From assembly GCA_002353635.1 (NCBI GenBank), contig DEKA01000043.1:7241-60724 (forward strand): a DNA stretch of 53,484 nucleotides, given 5' to 3'. Below the pieces are notes generated by a model. That model saw only the letters and a program-made list of their open reading frames with translations, searched no databases and was not told the DNA's origin. Origin of the DNA: Lachnospiraceae bacterium UBA2734 (GTDB lineage: Bacteria > Bacillota > Clostridia > Lachnospirales > Lachnospiraceae). The first letter of the stretch is position 1, and each line of letters starts with the position of its first letter. Positions 32,048-40,749 of the stretch are shown in pieces. Position numbers and translations under genes: made by a program.

Positions 32048-34207
32048 TTATTCGCTCTTCGTTTTGTTCTCTTCCCGTCCGGACATGTCCTGTCCATCTG
32101 CAGCGGCATCTGCGCTTTCCGCATCCGAAAGAGATGTACTCTTCTGCACATCGCCGGATACATTGCCTGCGTCCTGCGACTGCGTATCTGCGGGAGCGCC
32201 GGCGTCCTGCTCCTTCGCTTTTTCGGGAGCAGGCTCCTGCTCGATCGCCTTCACATTCTCCTGCAGTTTTTCTTCAGGACTCTTCTCCTCTTCCGGCGGC
32301 AGGCCCCTCGCCTCGCGGTAGATCCGCATGAATTCCTTGCCGGTAATCGTCTCCTCCTTGATGAGGTAGGCGGCGATCTTGTCCATCACATCCATGTTGT
32401 CGGAGAGGATCCTCTTCGCTTCGGCGTAGCACTCGGCAAGAATTCCTCTGACTTCCTCATCGACGGCAGCAGCCGTCTCATCCGCACAGTTGAGCTGTGC
32501 GCGGCCGTCGAGATACTGGCTCTCCACGGTGGCAAGACCCATGATGCCAAAGCGCTGGCTCATGCCGTACTGCGTCACCATCGCCCTCGCAATATTGGTT
32601 GCCCGCTCGATGTCGTTGGAAGCACCTGTCGTCACGCTCGAGAACTTGAGCTCCTCCGCCGCGCGGCCGCCGAGGAGTCCCACGATCATGTCGTGGAGCT
32701 CTTCCTTGGAGTTGAGATAATGCTCCTCCTCAGGTACCTGCATCACATAGCCGAGTGCGCCCATAGTCCTCGGCACGATCGTGATCTTCTGCACGGGCTC
32801 CGAATTCTTCTGCACGGCGCTGATGAGCGCATGGCCGACCTCGTGATAGGAGACGATCTGTCTCTCCTTCGGGCTCATGACGCGGTCCTTCTTCTCCTTG
32901 CCGACGAGCACCTGCTCCACCGCCTCGAACAGATCCTTTTGGGAAACATATTCCCTGTGGTTCTTGACCGCGTTGATGGCGGCCTCGTTGATCATGTTCG
33001 CAAGGTCCGATCCGACAGCGCCGCTCGTTGCGAGCGCGATCTCCTCGAGGTTCACTGTCTCGTCCATCTTCACATCCTTGGAGTGAACCTTGAGAATGGC
33101 GATTCTGCCCTTCAGGTCAGGCTTGTCCACGATGATGCGGCGGTCAAATCTGCCGGGACGAAGGAGCGCCTTATCAAGGATCTCGGGGCGGTTCGTCGCA
33201 CCGATGACCAGAATTCCCTTCTGGGAGTCAAATCCATCCATCTCAGAAAGGAGCTGATTCAGTGTCTGCTCCCTCTCCTCATTCCCGCCGCCGAATCTGG
33301 AATCTCTGCTGCGGCCGATGGCATCAATCTCATCGATGAAAATAATGCAGGGCGCGTTCTTCGTCGCCTCACTGAAGAGATCACGCACGCGGGATGCGCC
33401 GACACCCACATAGAGCTCAATAAAATCCGAGCCGGTGAGCGAATAGAACGGCACATGCGCCTCTCCGGCAACGGCCTTCGCGAGCAGCGTCTTTCCTGTA
33501 CCGGGCGGGCCTACAAGAAGGGCGCCCTTCGGAAGCCTTGCGCCGATCTTCGTGTAGCGTCCGGGGTTGTGCAGGAAGTCCACGACCTCCTGGAGGGATT
33601 CTTTTGCCTCATCCTCTCCCGCTACATCTGCAAAGGTGACGCCTGTATCTCTCTGCACATATTCCTTGGCATTGCTCTTGCCGACGCCGCCCATAATGCC
33701 GCCCTTTCCCATTCTTCTGAACAGGAAGGAGAGCAGCACCCACATAATGACAATGGGCAGAATATATGTTGCAAGAACAGAGATAATCAGCGCGCTGGAA
33801 TCAGGGATATCTCCTTCCACGTCCACATCCTTCGCAAGAAGGCGCTGCGTCAGTGTGGAATCATCCACAATTCCTGTGTAATACCGGATCTCCGCCTTGT
33901 CGCCAGATACGCCCTTTTCCTTTGGCGCAATATTGATCCGGCTGTCGGTGATCTCAACGCGGGCGACCTTGCCGTCCTCAACCATCTGGTTGAATTCGGT
34001 GTAGGAGATCTTCTCCGTCTCGGATTCTCTGCCCCGCGCCATGTAGCTGATCGCCATGATCATGATCAGTGCCGCCATGAGCAGCACAAAGAAATTCTGG
34101 CTGTTCGGCGGCCTTCTGCCGCCGCCGTTTTGTCCGTTTCCACCACTGTCGTTATTGTTCTTCTGATCGCGGCCGCTGTTGTCACTGCCAAGGCCTGGAA
34201 AATTCAT
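32048..34207 (-). CDS. ftsH: ATP-dependent zinc metalloprotease FtsH
   Basis: This 719-residue membrane protease degrades misassembled membrane proteins and regulators. A Gly/Asn-rich N-tail leads to a first membrane segment at about 38-56 (FFVLLMAALIMIMAISYMA), an extracellular domain, and a second segment at about 122-142. The AAA module has LVGPPGTGKTLLAKAVAGEA, CIIFIDEIDAIGRSRD and the SRH RPGRFDRRI. The zinc site is HEVGHAL, with the distal Asp region further on. An acidic, Ala/Pro/Glu-rich C-tail of about 90 residues is longer than usual. GAGG is eight bases before the ATG; promoter at 34358. Confidence 0.97.
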   Translation of the reverse strand: MNFPGLGSDNSGRDQKNNNDSGGNGQNGGGRRPPNSQNFFVLLMAALIMIMAISYMARGRESETEKISYTEFNQMVEDGKVARVEITDSRINIAPKEKGVSGDKAEIRYYTGIVDDSTLTQRLLAKDVDVEGDIPDSSALIISVLATYILPIVIMWVLLSFLFRRMGKGGIMGGVGKSNAKEYVQRDTGVTFADVAGEDEAKESLQEVVDFLHNPGRYTKIGARLPKGALLVGPPGTGKTLLAKAVAGEAHVPFYSLTGSDFIELYVGVGASRVRDLFSEATKNAPCIIFIDEIDAIGRSRDSRFGGGNEEREQTLNQLLSEMDGFDSQKGILVIGATNRPEILDKALLRPGRFDRRIIVDKPDLKGRIAILKVHSKDVKMDETVNLEEIALATSGAVGSDLANMINEAAINAVKNHREYVSQKDLFEAVEQVLVGKEKKDRVMSPKERQIVSYHEVGHALISAVQKNSEPVQKITIVPRTMGALGYVMQVPEEEHYLNSKEELHDMIVGLLGGRAAEELKFSSVTTGASNDIERATNIARAMVTQYGMSQRFGIMGLATVESQYLDGRAQLNCADETAAAVDEEVRGILAECYAEAKRILSDNMDVMDKIAAYLIKEETITGKEFMRIYREARGLPPEEEKSPEEKLQENVKAIEQEPAPEKAKEQDAGAPADTQSQDAGNVSGDVQKSTSLSDAESADAAADGQDMSGREENKTKSE

Positions 34208-34357
34208 TTACATTACCTCAAACTTATACTATTCATGGATCGGGATCCATCTGTCTCCTGTCTGAAAGAGTGACAGATCCTTCCTCATATCCCTCGGGGC
34301 CCTGCCCTGCGCATCGCCGTGAAGGCATACAGCGTCTTCCGTCCGGACCCTGGCATC

Positions 34358-34385
34358 ATTATATTATAAAGAGAATTCAAAACAA
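34358..34385 (-). promoter_or_regulatory. Promoter of ftsH
   Basis: Minus-strand TTGTTT (34380-34385), 16 bases, perfect TATAAT (34358-34363), with a second overlapping TATAAT five bases upstream. Confidence 0.75.
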
Positions 34386-34433
34386 TCAGCCAAATGTGAA
34401 AAGAAACTAAAATTCATCGTGCACAATCGGATT

Positions 34434-34461
34434 TTTCCATTCCGTGCCGATCGTTTATACT
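34434..34461 (+). promoter_or_regulatory. Probable promoter of alaX
   Basis: TATACT at 34456-34461 with TTTCCA 16 bases upstream at 34434-34439; the -35 match is moderate. Confidence 0.5.
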
Positions 34462-34592
34462 AAAAAGATATCGGTCCGCTCCTCCTCACGCAGTATATCC
34501 AGCCCGGACCGGCCGGCTTTGGAACTGCATGCCGGAATGCACTGCCGTCTCCCTGCGCAGCAGGTGCGCGGCACAGAGCAGAAAGGAAGAAT

Positions 34593-35771
34593 ATGCCTAC
34601 AGTCAGACTCTTTGATGATACACCCTATGAAACTTCATTTGCCGGCACTGTTGTCAGTGCGCAGCCGGGTGCCCGGGAGGGAACGGCGCAGATTGTTCTC
34701 GACCGGACGCTCTTTTTCCCCGAGGAGGGCGGACAGACCCCCGACCGCGGCACTCTTCACGGATTCCCGGTCATCGATGTACAGATAAAGGACAATGTGA
34801 TCACGCACACCGTGCAGGCGCCGTCCGATGCCTTTGTGCCCGGGGCAGAAGTGAGGGGAGAGATTGACTGGTCCCACCGCTTTTCCAACATGCAGAACCA
34901 CTCCGGCGAACACATTCTCTCCGGCCTTCTGCACTCCCTGTACGGCTATGACAATGTGGGCTTTCGCCTGAGCGACAACACAGTCACGCTCGACACCAGC
35001 GGGCAGCTCACAGACGAACAGCTCCGGGATCTCGAGCGCAGAGCCAATGAAGTCGTTTACAGAAATGTTCCCATTCACTGTGAATACCCTTCCCCGGAAG
35101 TACTGAAAACACTGGATTACCGGAGCAAAAAGCCGATCGACGGTCCTGTCCGTATTGTGACTATAGAAGGTGTCGACGTGTGTGCCTGCTGCGCACCCCA
35201 CGTGCGCAGAACCGGAGAGATTGGTCTCATCAGAATTCTGGACGTCCTCCACACAAAGACCAACATGCGCCTGACCATTGTCTGCGGCATGCGTGCGCTC
35301 GAAGAGACACAGAAGGAGCAGGCACAGCTCATGGCCGTCTCGCATCTGGCCAATGCACCGAGGCTCTCGTGTTCCGACGGCGTGCAGCATCTGCTGGATG
35401 AGATTCTCTCCCTGAAGGAGCAGTTAAAAACTGACGACATCCGCTACGTCGACACAAGGCTGCGCGAGATTGATCTGTTGGAGAGCGGCAGATCCGCCCG
35501 CTCCCTCTGGGTATTCGAAGCGCCCATGAATGTTCTCGCGCAGAGGAATTTCATGAATCAGCTGTGTGAGAGAGGGTACCGGTTCGCAGGTGTTTTCACG
35601 GGATCGGATGAAGAGGGCTGGCACTACCTGATCGGCTCGCGCGCAGATGACGCGAGAATTCCCGGAGATCTCCTCCGGAAGGAATTCGGCGCAAAGGGAG
35701 GCGGCAAGCCCGCCATGGTGCAGGGCACCGTCCACGCAGCGCAGGCTGCCATTCTGAAAATGCTGCCGTGA
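34593..35771 (+). CDS. alaX: Alanyl-tRNA editing protein AlaX (long form)
   Basis: A free-standing editing enzyme (392 aa) that hydrolyses mischarged Ser- or Gly-tRNA(Ala). The N-terminal beta-barrel (LDRTLFFPEEGGQTPDRGTL) leads to the zinc site: HxxxH in MQNHSGEHILSGLL at about 105 and CxxxH in VDVCACCAPHVRRTGEIG at about 200. A coiled coil and a C-terminal DHHA1-like domain follow (FAGVFTGSDEEGWHYLIGS, EFGAKGGGKPAMVQG). This layout is that of the long AlaX-L class. The ATG has AAAGGAAG upstream. It heads a plus-strand pair with a YitT-family gene. Confidence 0.93.
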   Translation: MPTVRLFDDTPYETSFAGTVVSAQPGAREGTAQIVLDRTLFFPEEGGQTPDRGTLHGFPVIDVQIKDNVITHTVQAPSDAFVPGAEVRGEIDWSHRFSNMQNHSGEHILSGLLHSLYGYDNVGFRLSDNTVTLDTSGQLTDEQLRDLERRANEVVYRNVPIHCEYPSPEVLKTLDYRSKKPIDGPVRIVTIEGVDVCACCAPHVRRTGEIGLIRILDVLHTKTNMRLTIVCGMRALEETQKEQAQLMAVSHLANAPRLSCSDGVQHLLDEILSLKEQLKTDDIRYVDTRLREIDLLESGRSARSLWVFEAPMNVLAQRNFMNQLCERGYRFAGVFTGSDEEGWHYLIGSRADDARIPGDLLRKEFGAKGGGKPAMVQGTVHAAQAAILKMLP

Positions 35772-35874
35772 CCGCCGCTTCCCTGCACATTCGTGAATTA
35801 CGCAGCGGCCGCCGGAAGATCTGTCAATCCGGCCGGCGGCCTGCACAGAGTAAGAAAGTCAATCCAGAGAACTT

Positions 35875-36762
35875 ATGAATACTGTCGTCAGAAAAGCCGT
35901 GCGAAAACTCCACGCGAAGGACCTTGTCATCATCGCGCTCGGCAGCACCATTGTCGCCTTTGCGACAAAATATCTCCTGGACCCCGCAGGCCTTGTCACC
36001 GGCGGCGTCTCCGGTCTTTCCATCATTATCAAATATCTGACCGGCCATTACACAGCTTTCGAGGTACCGCTGTGGATGTCCAACTTCGTCCTGAATGTCC
36101 CGATCTTTCTCTTTGCCATCTACACAGACGGCTGGAAGAGCATCGTAAAGACGGGCATCGGCTGGCTCCTCATGACCGCCGAGCTCTACGTGTGGCCGGA
36201 GATCTCCCTCATGCCCACAAAGAACCTGTTCCTCGTTGCGATCTACGGCGGCGTCTGCTTCGGCGCAGGCACGGGGCTTCTTCTGTCGACGGGTGCGACG
36301 ACCGGCGGCACGGATATGCTGGGCCAGTCCCTCCACAAATTCATGCGCCAGTATTCCCTGGGCTCTCTCATCGCCGTTCTCGACGGGATAATCGTTGCGC
36401 TCGGTGTAGCTGTCTTTGGCGTGGAGAGAACGATGTTCGCGCTCATCAGTGTTTTCATTATGGGGCGCGTGACGGATTACTTCGTATCAAAAGGGCGCCG
36501 TGCCAAAATGTCGCTCATCATCTCAGAGGCAGGCACTTCGATCGCAAAAGATATTCTGGAGGATCTCGACCGCGGCGTCACGAGCTTCGAGGGGAAGGGC
36601 ATGTACACCGGGCAGAACCGCATAATCCTTATGTGCATCTGCTCCAACAGGGATATCCCCGAGATGAAGAATATCGTGCGCGATCACGACCCGAAGGCGT
36701 TCTTTGTCATCTGCGATGTGAACGAGGCAATGGGCGAGGGCTTTATAGAGCACTGGAAATAA
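35875..36762 (+). CDS. YitT family membrane protein (DUF161/DUF2179)
   Basis: A membrane protein (295 aa) with about five to six hydrophobic segments in the first 200 residues. Family text includes LLDPAGLVTGGVSGLSIIIKYLTG and GGVCFGAGTGLLLSTGATTGGTDMLGQ. The C-terminal soluble DUF2179 domain (SLIISEAGTSIAKDILEDLDRGVTSFEGKGMYTG...NRIILMCICS) resembles a small ligand-binding ferredoxin fold. Family function is not established. Convergent with the ComB-like gene, with only six bases between stops and no terminator in the gap. Confidence 0.92.
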   Translation: MNTVVRKAVRKLHAKDLVIIALGSTIVAFATKYLLDPAGLVTGGVSGLSIIIKYLTGHYTAFEVPLWMSNFVLNVPIFLFAIYTDGWKSIVKTGIGWLLMTAELYVWPEISLMPTKNLFLVAIYGGVCFGAGTGLLLSTGATTGGTDMLGQSLHKFMRQYSLGSLIAVLDGIIVALGVAVFGVERTMFALISVFIMGRVTDYFVSKGRRAKMSLIISEAGTSIAKDILEDLDRGVTSFEGKGMYTGQNRIILMCICSNRDIPEMKNIVRDHDPKAFFVICDVNEAMGEGFIEHWK

Positions 36763-36768
36763 GAGTGC

Positions 36769-37461
36769 TCAGACGCGCTCTGTGATGAGGCGGCCCCCGC
36801 TGTCCTTTCCGACGCGGATCACGAAATCAAACGCGTTGCAGCGCGTGCTGAGATAGAAATCCTTTTCGGGATATACTTCCTGCGTGTCCGGATTGAAGAA
36901 ATGGGCACCGGCTGTCGTCTTCATGGCATCTGCCCTTGCCTGCACGTCGAACGGACGGCCCTCAAGAACAGATTTAATATATTCCGCACACAGCACGTCC
37001 TCGTCCGCACGGGCGAGTCCCGCCTTGCCCATTGCAACGATTGAAACCTTCTCCGGATTCTTCTTTCTGATATATGCAGCTACGGCATTGGCGTTTACAA
37101 GGCTGGCAGTTACAATCTCCTCTGCGCCCGCTGCCGCTGCATTCACGATTCCCTGCGTGCCTGCGCTTGTCGTGTGGATCACGGTCTTTCCGCGAAGATC
37201 TGCTCCTTCCATCTGGCAGGGAGAATTCCCGAAGTCACAGCCTTCCACCTTGGCGCCCTTCCTCTCGCCGCAGAGGATATAGTCGGGATGTGCCTTCTTC
37301 ATGGCGAAGGCATCCTCGAGACTGCCGATGGGATAAATCCGCACAACACCCGCATCGAAAAGATAACACTCCAGCGAAAAAGCGCGGAACACATCGATGA
37401 CCACTGTAAGCCCCTGCGCCTTCCTTGCGCCTTCTATCAATTCAAGAATCTGAATATCCAT
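36769..37461 (-). CDS. ComB-like 2-phosphosulfolactate phosphatase family protein
   Basis: The ComB fold (230 aa) is seen in VVIDVFRAFSLECYLFDAGV, CGERKGAKVEGCDFGNSPCQM (typical GERxG.k..GFD.GNSP), GKTVIHTTSAGTQGIVNAA and SIVAMGKAGLARADEDVLCAEYI. ComB removes phosphate from 2-phosphosulfolactate in coenzyme M synthesis, but bacterial homologues occur without that pathway and none of its other genes are here, so the substrate is open. GAGGAGG lies ten bases before the ATG. A miniature mobile element is inserted 31 bases upstream of the start, so its promoter is either within or displaced by the insertion. Confidence 0.85.
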   Translation of the reverse strand: MDIQILELIEGARKAQGLTVVIDVFRAFSLECYLFDAGVVRIYPIGSLEDAFAMKKAHPDYILCGERKGAKVEGCDFGNSPCQMEGADLRGKTVIHTTSAGTQGIVNAAAAGAEEIVTASLVNANAVAAYIRKKNPEKVSIVAMGKAGLARADEDVLCAEYIKSVLEGRPFDVQARADAMKTTAGAHFFNPDTQEVYPEKDFYLSTRCNAFDFVIRVGKDSGGRLITERV

Positions 37462-37484
37462 AATTCTCAGCCCTCCTCTTTCTT

Positions 37485-37663
37485 TGCAACATGTAATTGT
37501 TTAGCACCCCTCGAAAAGTCGAAAATTCGGATGGGAAGCTTGCTTGCCAGACGGATTTTTCGATTTTTCGAGGGGCGGCCAAGGCGCGGAGCGCCTCTGG
37601 ACGCCCACATCGAGGAGAACCGAAGGTTCTCGAGATGGGAGTGCTAAACAGTTACTGCAACAT
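37485..37663. mobile_element. Miniature inverted-repeat element with 8-bp target duplication
   Basis: The element spans 37493-37655 (163 bp). Its ends are GTAATTGTTTAGCAC and, inverted, GTAACTGTTTAGCAC (14 of 15). It is bounded on both sides by the perfect direct repeat TGCAACAT (37485-37492 and 37656-37663). Inside are nested palindromes: CCCCTCGAAAA with its partner around an AAGCTTGCTT centre, a GGCGC/GCGCC stem, and GAGAACC/GGTTCTC. It encodes nothing. GTAA ends with 8-bp duplications are typical of IS66-family transposons, so it was probably mobilised by such a transposase (inference). Confidence 0.88.
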
Positions 37664-37724
37664 CATATCACTTTTTTCAGAATCACTCTGTATGATGAAG
37701 CAATTCCGGAATATATGCCGCATC

Positions 37725-37752
37725 TTGTAATTTTCCGCGGTTGGTGTATATT
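37725..37752 (+). promoter_or_regulatory. Promoter of the peptide transporter operon
   Basis: TTGTAA (37725-37730), 16 bases, TATATT (37747-37752). Predicted transcript start near 37759, about 300 bases before the first gene. Confidence 0.7.
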
Positions 37753-37758
37753 GTGAGC

Positions 37759-37907
37759 GTGCGCTACATCCATTGTCTGTCAAAGGACAGACCCCGGGGC
37801 GGCGGGTGCCGTCACCTGTATACGGAGCAGCAGCAGGAGGGAATATTCGAATAACGGTCATTTACGCTAAAGATTCATTCTACTATGCATAGAATGGGTC
37901 TTTTTTT
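37759..37907 (+). promoter_or_regulatory. Attenuator-like structured leader of the peptide transporter
   Basis: Between promoter and terminator lie about 110 GC-rich bases. They include a perfect hairpin GTCTGTC/GACAGAC (37775-37792), a CCCCGGGGCGGCGGGTG stretch and GGAGCAGCAGCAGGAGG. A strong terminator follows before any gene. I could not match it to a riboswitch or T-box I know. The region also keeps one frame open (GTG at 37759 to TAA at 37854, 31 residues) without a Shine-Dalgarno, so a leader peptide is possible but weak. Confidence 0.5.
37869..37907 (+). terminator. Terminator in the leader of the peptide transporter
   Basis: AAAGATTCATTCTA pairs with TAGAATGGGTCTTT (two G-U pairs) around CTATGCA, followed by seven T. 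It lies 150 bases before the first gene of the operon it would switch off. Confidence 0.85.
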
Positions 37908-37913
37908 ACGCGT

Positions 37914-37965
37914 AACTACAGGCGGACCGAAGCATAGCGCAGGCCAGCGCGATATGAGCAGCGGC
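37914..37965 (+). repeat. Dispersed structured repeat, short copy 3
   Basis: AACTACAGGCGG followed closely by ATAGCGCAGGCCAGCGCGAT and ATGAGC. It has both boxes of copies 1 and 2 but lacks the hairpin between them. It starts seven bases after the T run of the leader terminator. Confidence 0.55.
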
Positions 37966-38056
37966 TTTGCCGCTGTGAATACGCATCGCCCGTATAGCCG
38001 CGCGATACACTATTCCCTCCTACGGATCGCAGAGCCCCTGCGAAGGAAGGTATGTT

Positions 38057-39640
38057 ATGAAAAAGAGACTGATCACCAGCATCGCTGCACTCGCAGCAGC
38101 ACTCTCCCTGGCTGCATGCGGGTCGGGAAACGGCGCGGCAGGGAACACCGCCGCATCCGCCGGCACCGCACAGGCGGGGGACACCGCCCTGCAGGCAGAC
38201 ACGGCATCCACAGCTGAAGAGACCGCGGGCAAGGACGGCGGCACCTTCACTTATGGGCTCGCCACAGAGCTCGACAACTTCGATCCCTTCACCGCGACGA
38301 CCGCAGACGCAAAGAGCATCTACTTCAATATCTATGAAGGCCTCGTCAGGGTGCAGCCTGACGGCACTTTCACAGGCGCCGTAGCTTCCGACTACAAGGT
38401 GTCCGATGATGCGAAGACCTATACATTTACACTTCGCGACGGCATCCGCTTCCACAACGGCAATCCCGTCACAACAGACGATGTGCTCTACTCCATTCAG
38501 CTGGCAATTGACAGCAAGATCAACGGATACGACAACATCGACAAGTTCGAGGCGACCGATGACAAGACCATCGTGATCACCCTTAAGAAGGGCGACACCT
38601 CCTTCCTCGCCGACGCCACGCAGGCCATCGTGCCCAAGGGCTCCGACGACAATCACGAGCTGGCACAGAAGCCCATCGGCACAGGCCCCTTTAAATTCAC
38701 GGAATACGCCGTGCAGGACCATGTGACCCTTGACCGCTTCGATGATTACTGGGGAACACCCGCCCACCTCGATGAGGTCGTGGTGAAATTCCTTGCCTCT
38801 TCCTCCGACTACATCGTGAACTTCCAGTCCGGTGCAATCGACGGCTTCACGGCAGACGCCTCCATCACTGAGCAGGTGGACAAGAACAGCGCAGTTCTCA
38901 ACGTCGGCAACTCCAACGCCGTGCAGGCCCTGTACCTGAACAACGCCAAGGCGCCTTTTGACAACGCAGACGTACGCAGGGCCATCTGCTATGCCGTGAA
39001 CCCCGATGACATCATCAACCTCGTCGACTACGGCTATGGCACAAAGATCGGGACTGCCATGATTCCCGGCCTCTCCGCCTACTACGATGACTCGCTCGCA
39101 TCCACATATGCGACAGATGCCGACAAAGCGAAGGAGCTGCTGGCGAAGGCGGGATATCCGGACGGCATCGAATTCACCGTCACCGTTCCATCCAGCTATC
39201 AGGTACATCTCGACACGGCGCAGGTTCTCGTCAATGAGCTGGCCGACGCCGGCATCACGATGAACATCAGCCAGGTGGACTGGGCGACATGGCTGCAGAA
39301 CGTCTACACCAACAGGGACTATGAGGCGACTATTATCTCCGTCGACGGCGCAACACCATCGCCGACCGCCTTCCTCTCCCGCTACAGATCGGATGCGGAC
39401 AACAACTTTGTGAACTATAAGTCGGATGACTTCGACGCCGCCTACGACAAGGCCGTCGGTGAAGTCGATGAGACCAAACGCGAGCAGGACTTCAAGGACT
39501 GCGAGAAGATCCTCACAGACGATGCTGCCAGCGCTTATCTGCAGGACGTCGCCAATATCCTTGTCTGCAGAAAGGGCTTCTCCGGTTATCAGGGCTATCC
39601 CCTCTATGCTGTAGACTTCTCTGCCATCAGCAAAGACTGA
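38057..39640 (+). CDS. Peptide/nickel-type ABC transporter substrate-binding lipoprotein
   Basis: A family 5 extracellular solute-binding lipoprotein (527 aa). Signal peptide MKKRLITSIAALAAALSLAAC with lipobox LAAC. A Gly/Ala/Thr linker follows, then GGTFTYGLATELDNFDPFTATTADAKSIYFNIYEGLVRVQPDG and YTFTLRDGIRFHNGNPVTTDDVLYS, the family signature. It would deliver oligopeptides (or, less likely, nickel or sugars) to the permeases encoded next. GGAAGG precedes the ATG. Expression is probably set by the attenuator-like leader at 37759-37907. Confidence 0.93.
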   Translation: MKKRLITSIAALAAALSLAACGSGNGAAGNTAASAGTAQAGDTALQADTASTAEETAGKDGGTFTYGLATELDNFDPFTATTADAKSIYFNIYEGLVRVQPDGTFTGAVASDYKVSDDAKTYTFTLRDGIRFHNGNPVTTDDVLYSIQLAIDSKINGYDNIDKFEATDDKTIVITLKKGDTSFLADATQAIVPKGSDDNHELAQKPIGTGPFKFTEYAVQDHVTLDRFDDYWGTPAHLDEVVVKFLASSSDYIVNFQSGAIDGFTADASITEQVDKNSAVLNVGNSNAVQALYLNNAKAPFDNADVRRAICYAVNPDDIINLVDYGYGTKIGTAMIPGLSAYYDDSLASTYATDADKAKELLAKAGYPDGIEFTVTVPSSYQVHLDTAQVLVNELADAGITMNISQVDWATWLQNVYTNRDYEATIISVDGATPSPTAFLSRYRSDADNNFVNYKSDDFDAAYDKAVGEVDETKREQDFKDCEKILTDDAASAYLQDVANILVCRKGFSGYQGYPLYAVDFSAISKD

Positions 39641-39679
39641 CGGATGGTCTTAAACGCCGCAGGCCGTTTGGAGGCTGAC

Positions 39680-40624
39680 ATGCGCTACATTCTGAAGAAA
39701 ACCGCGATACTGATTCTGACCATGTTTCTGATCTCCGGTTTCACATTTCTTGCCTTCCATATCATTCCGGGGGACCCCGCACAGCTCATTCTGGGCACCA
39801 GTGCTTCCCCGGAACAGTTGGAAGCACTGCGTCATCAGCTGGGCACGGATCTGCCCCTGTACAGGCAGTACATACAGTGGATCACAGGGTTCCTGCACGG
39901 CGACTTCGGCACATCCATCCGCTATTCGATGCCCGTGGCATCGCTTCTGCAGGGACACCTGGCTCCCACACTGATACTGGGGGCCATGGTGATCGCTGCA
40001 ACACTTCTCCTTGGCATTCCGCTGGGGATCCTCGGCGCACACAAGCGCGATTCCCTGTGCGGACATATCCTGAGCCTCCTGGATATGATCGGCATCTCTT
40101 TTCCGGAATTCTTCCTCAGTATCCTTCTCATGTGGATCTTCGGACTCATTCTTCATCTGTTCACGCCCGGCCAGTATGTGGACTACGGGAGCGACCCCGC
40201 GGGCTTTTTCAGATTCATGATCTTCCCCGCTGCCGCCATCGCCATTCCGCAGACCGCCATCCTGGCAAAATACGTGCGCACCGCCGTGATCGAAGAGCTC
40301 GGCAAGGACTACGTGCGCACCGCCAAGGGCAAGGGCAGCACGATGCAGGGCATTCTCTACAGCCATGTACTGAAGAATGCAATTGTCTCCATTGTGCCCC
40401 TCATCGGCATGATGATCGGCAGCATCTTTTCCGGCAGCATCATCATCGAGCAGGTCTTCGGCATCCCCGGAGTCGGAAGACTCCTCATCTCCTCTGTCTC
40501 CGGCAGAGATTTCCCCCTTACAGAGACCATCGTGATGTACATTGCCCTGATCATTGTGCTCACGAACTTCGCCGTGGACATCGTGATCCAGTGGATCGAT
40601 CCGAGAATCCGTCTGAATGGCTGA
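39680..40624 (+). CDS. Peptide ABC transporter permease (DppB/OppB type)
   Basis: A permease (314 aa) with six membrane segments. The family marks are TFLAFHIIPGDPAQLILG, the DxG box HGDFGTSIRY and the EAA loop near AKYVRTAVIEELGKDYVRTAKGKGSTMQGILYSHVLKNA. The pore-lining end is GSIIIEQVFGIPGVGRLLISSVSGRDFPLTE. The start at 39680 has GGAGG five bases upstream; twelve in-frame codons before it are rejected. It follows the binding protein by 39 bases. A 13-codon-scale gap with a GGAGAAA/TTTCTCC hairpin (about 40687-40714) separates it from the next permease. Confidence 0.94.
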   Translation: MRYILKKTAILILTMFLISGFTFLAFHIIPGDPAQLILGTSASPEQLEALRHQLGTDLPLYRQYIQWITGFLHGDFGTSIRYSMPVASLLQGHLAPTLILGAMVIAATLLLGIPLGILGAHKRDSLCGHILSLLDMIGISFPEFFLSILLMWIFGLILHLFTPGQYVDYGSDPAGFFRFMIFPAAAIAIPQTAILAKYVRTAVIEELGKDYVRTAKGKGSTMQGILYSHVLKNAIVSIVPLIGMMIGSIFSGSIIIEQVFGIPGVGRLLISSVSGRDFPLTETIVMYIALIIVLTNFAVDIVIQWIDPRIRLNG

Positions 40625-40749
40625 TTTGCAAGGGATAAAAGCAGTTTGCTGATCTCGTAAATGATCCACCGGACGGTTTACCATCGGAGAAAACGCATTC
40701 GCGGATTTCTCCCGGGGTGCTGCAAAAGACGCTTCACAGAGAGGAAAAT

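Larger units (their letters stand above)
34208..34592. other. ftsH-alaX divergent intergenic region
   Basis: This 385-base gap holds the ftsH promoter (34358-34385, minus) and a probable alaX promoter (34434-34461, plus). I see no gene. A leader of about 130 bases follows the plus-strand promoter and contains a small GCATGCC/GGAATGC-like palindrome near 34530. Confidence 0.6.

Noticed and set aside
31883..34273. A 796-codon plus-strand open frame opposite ftsH
   Set aside because: Antisense shadow of a clear FtsH gene in GC-rich DNA; the translation has no domain and is rich in His, Arg and Cys.
37759..37907. TPP or NiCo riboswitch upstream of the peptide transporter
   Set aside because: GGGTGCC and ACCTG fragments recall TPP, but CUGAGA and the remaining conserved bases are absent; no NiCo consensus.
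38057..39208. A long minus-strand frame opposite the peptide-binding protein (37916-39208)
   Set aside because: Val/Gly/His-rich shadow without domain; the plus strand has signal peptide, lipobox and family motifs.
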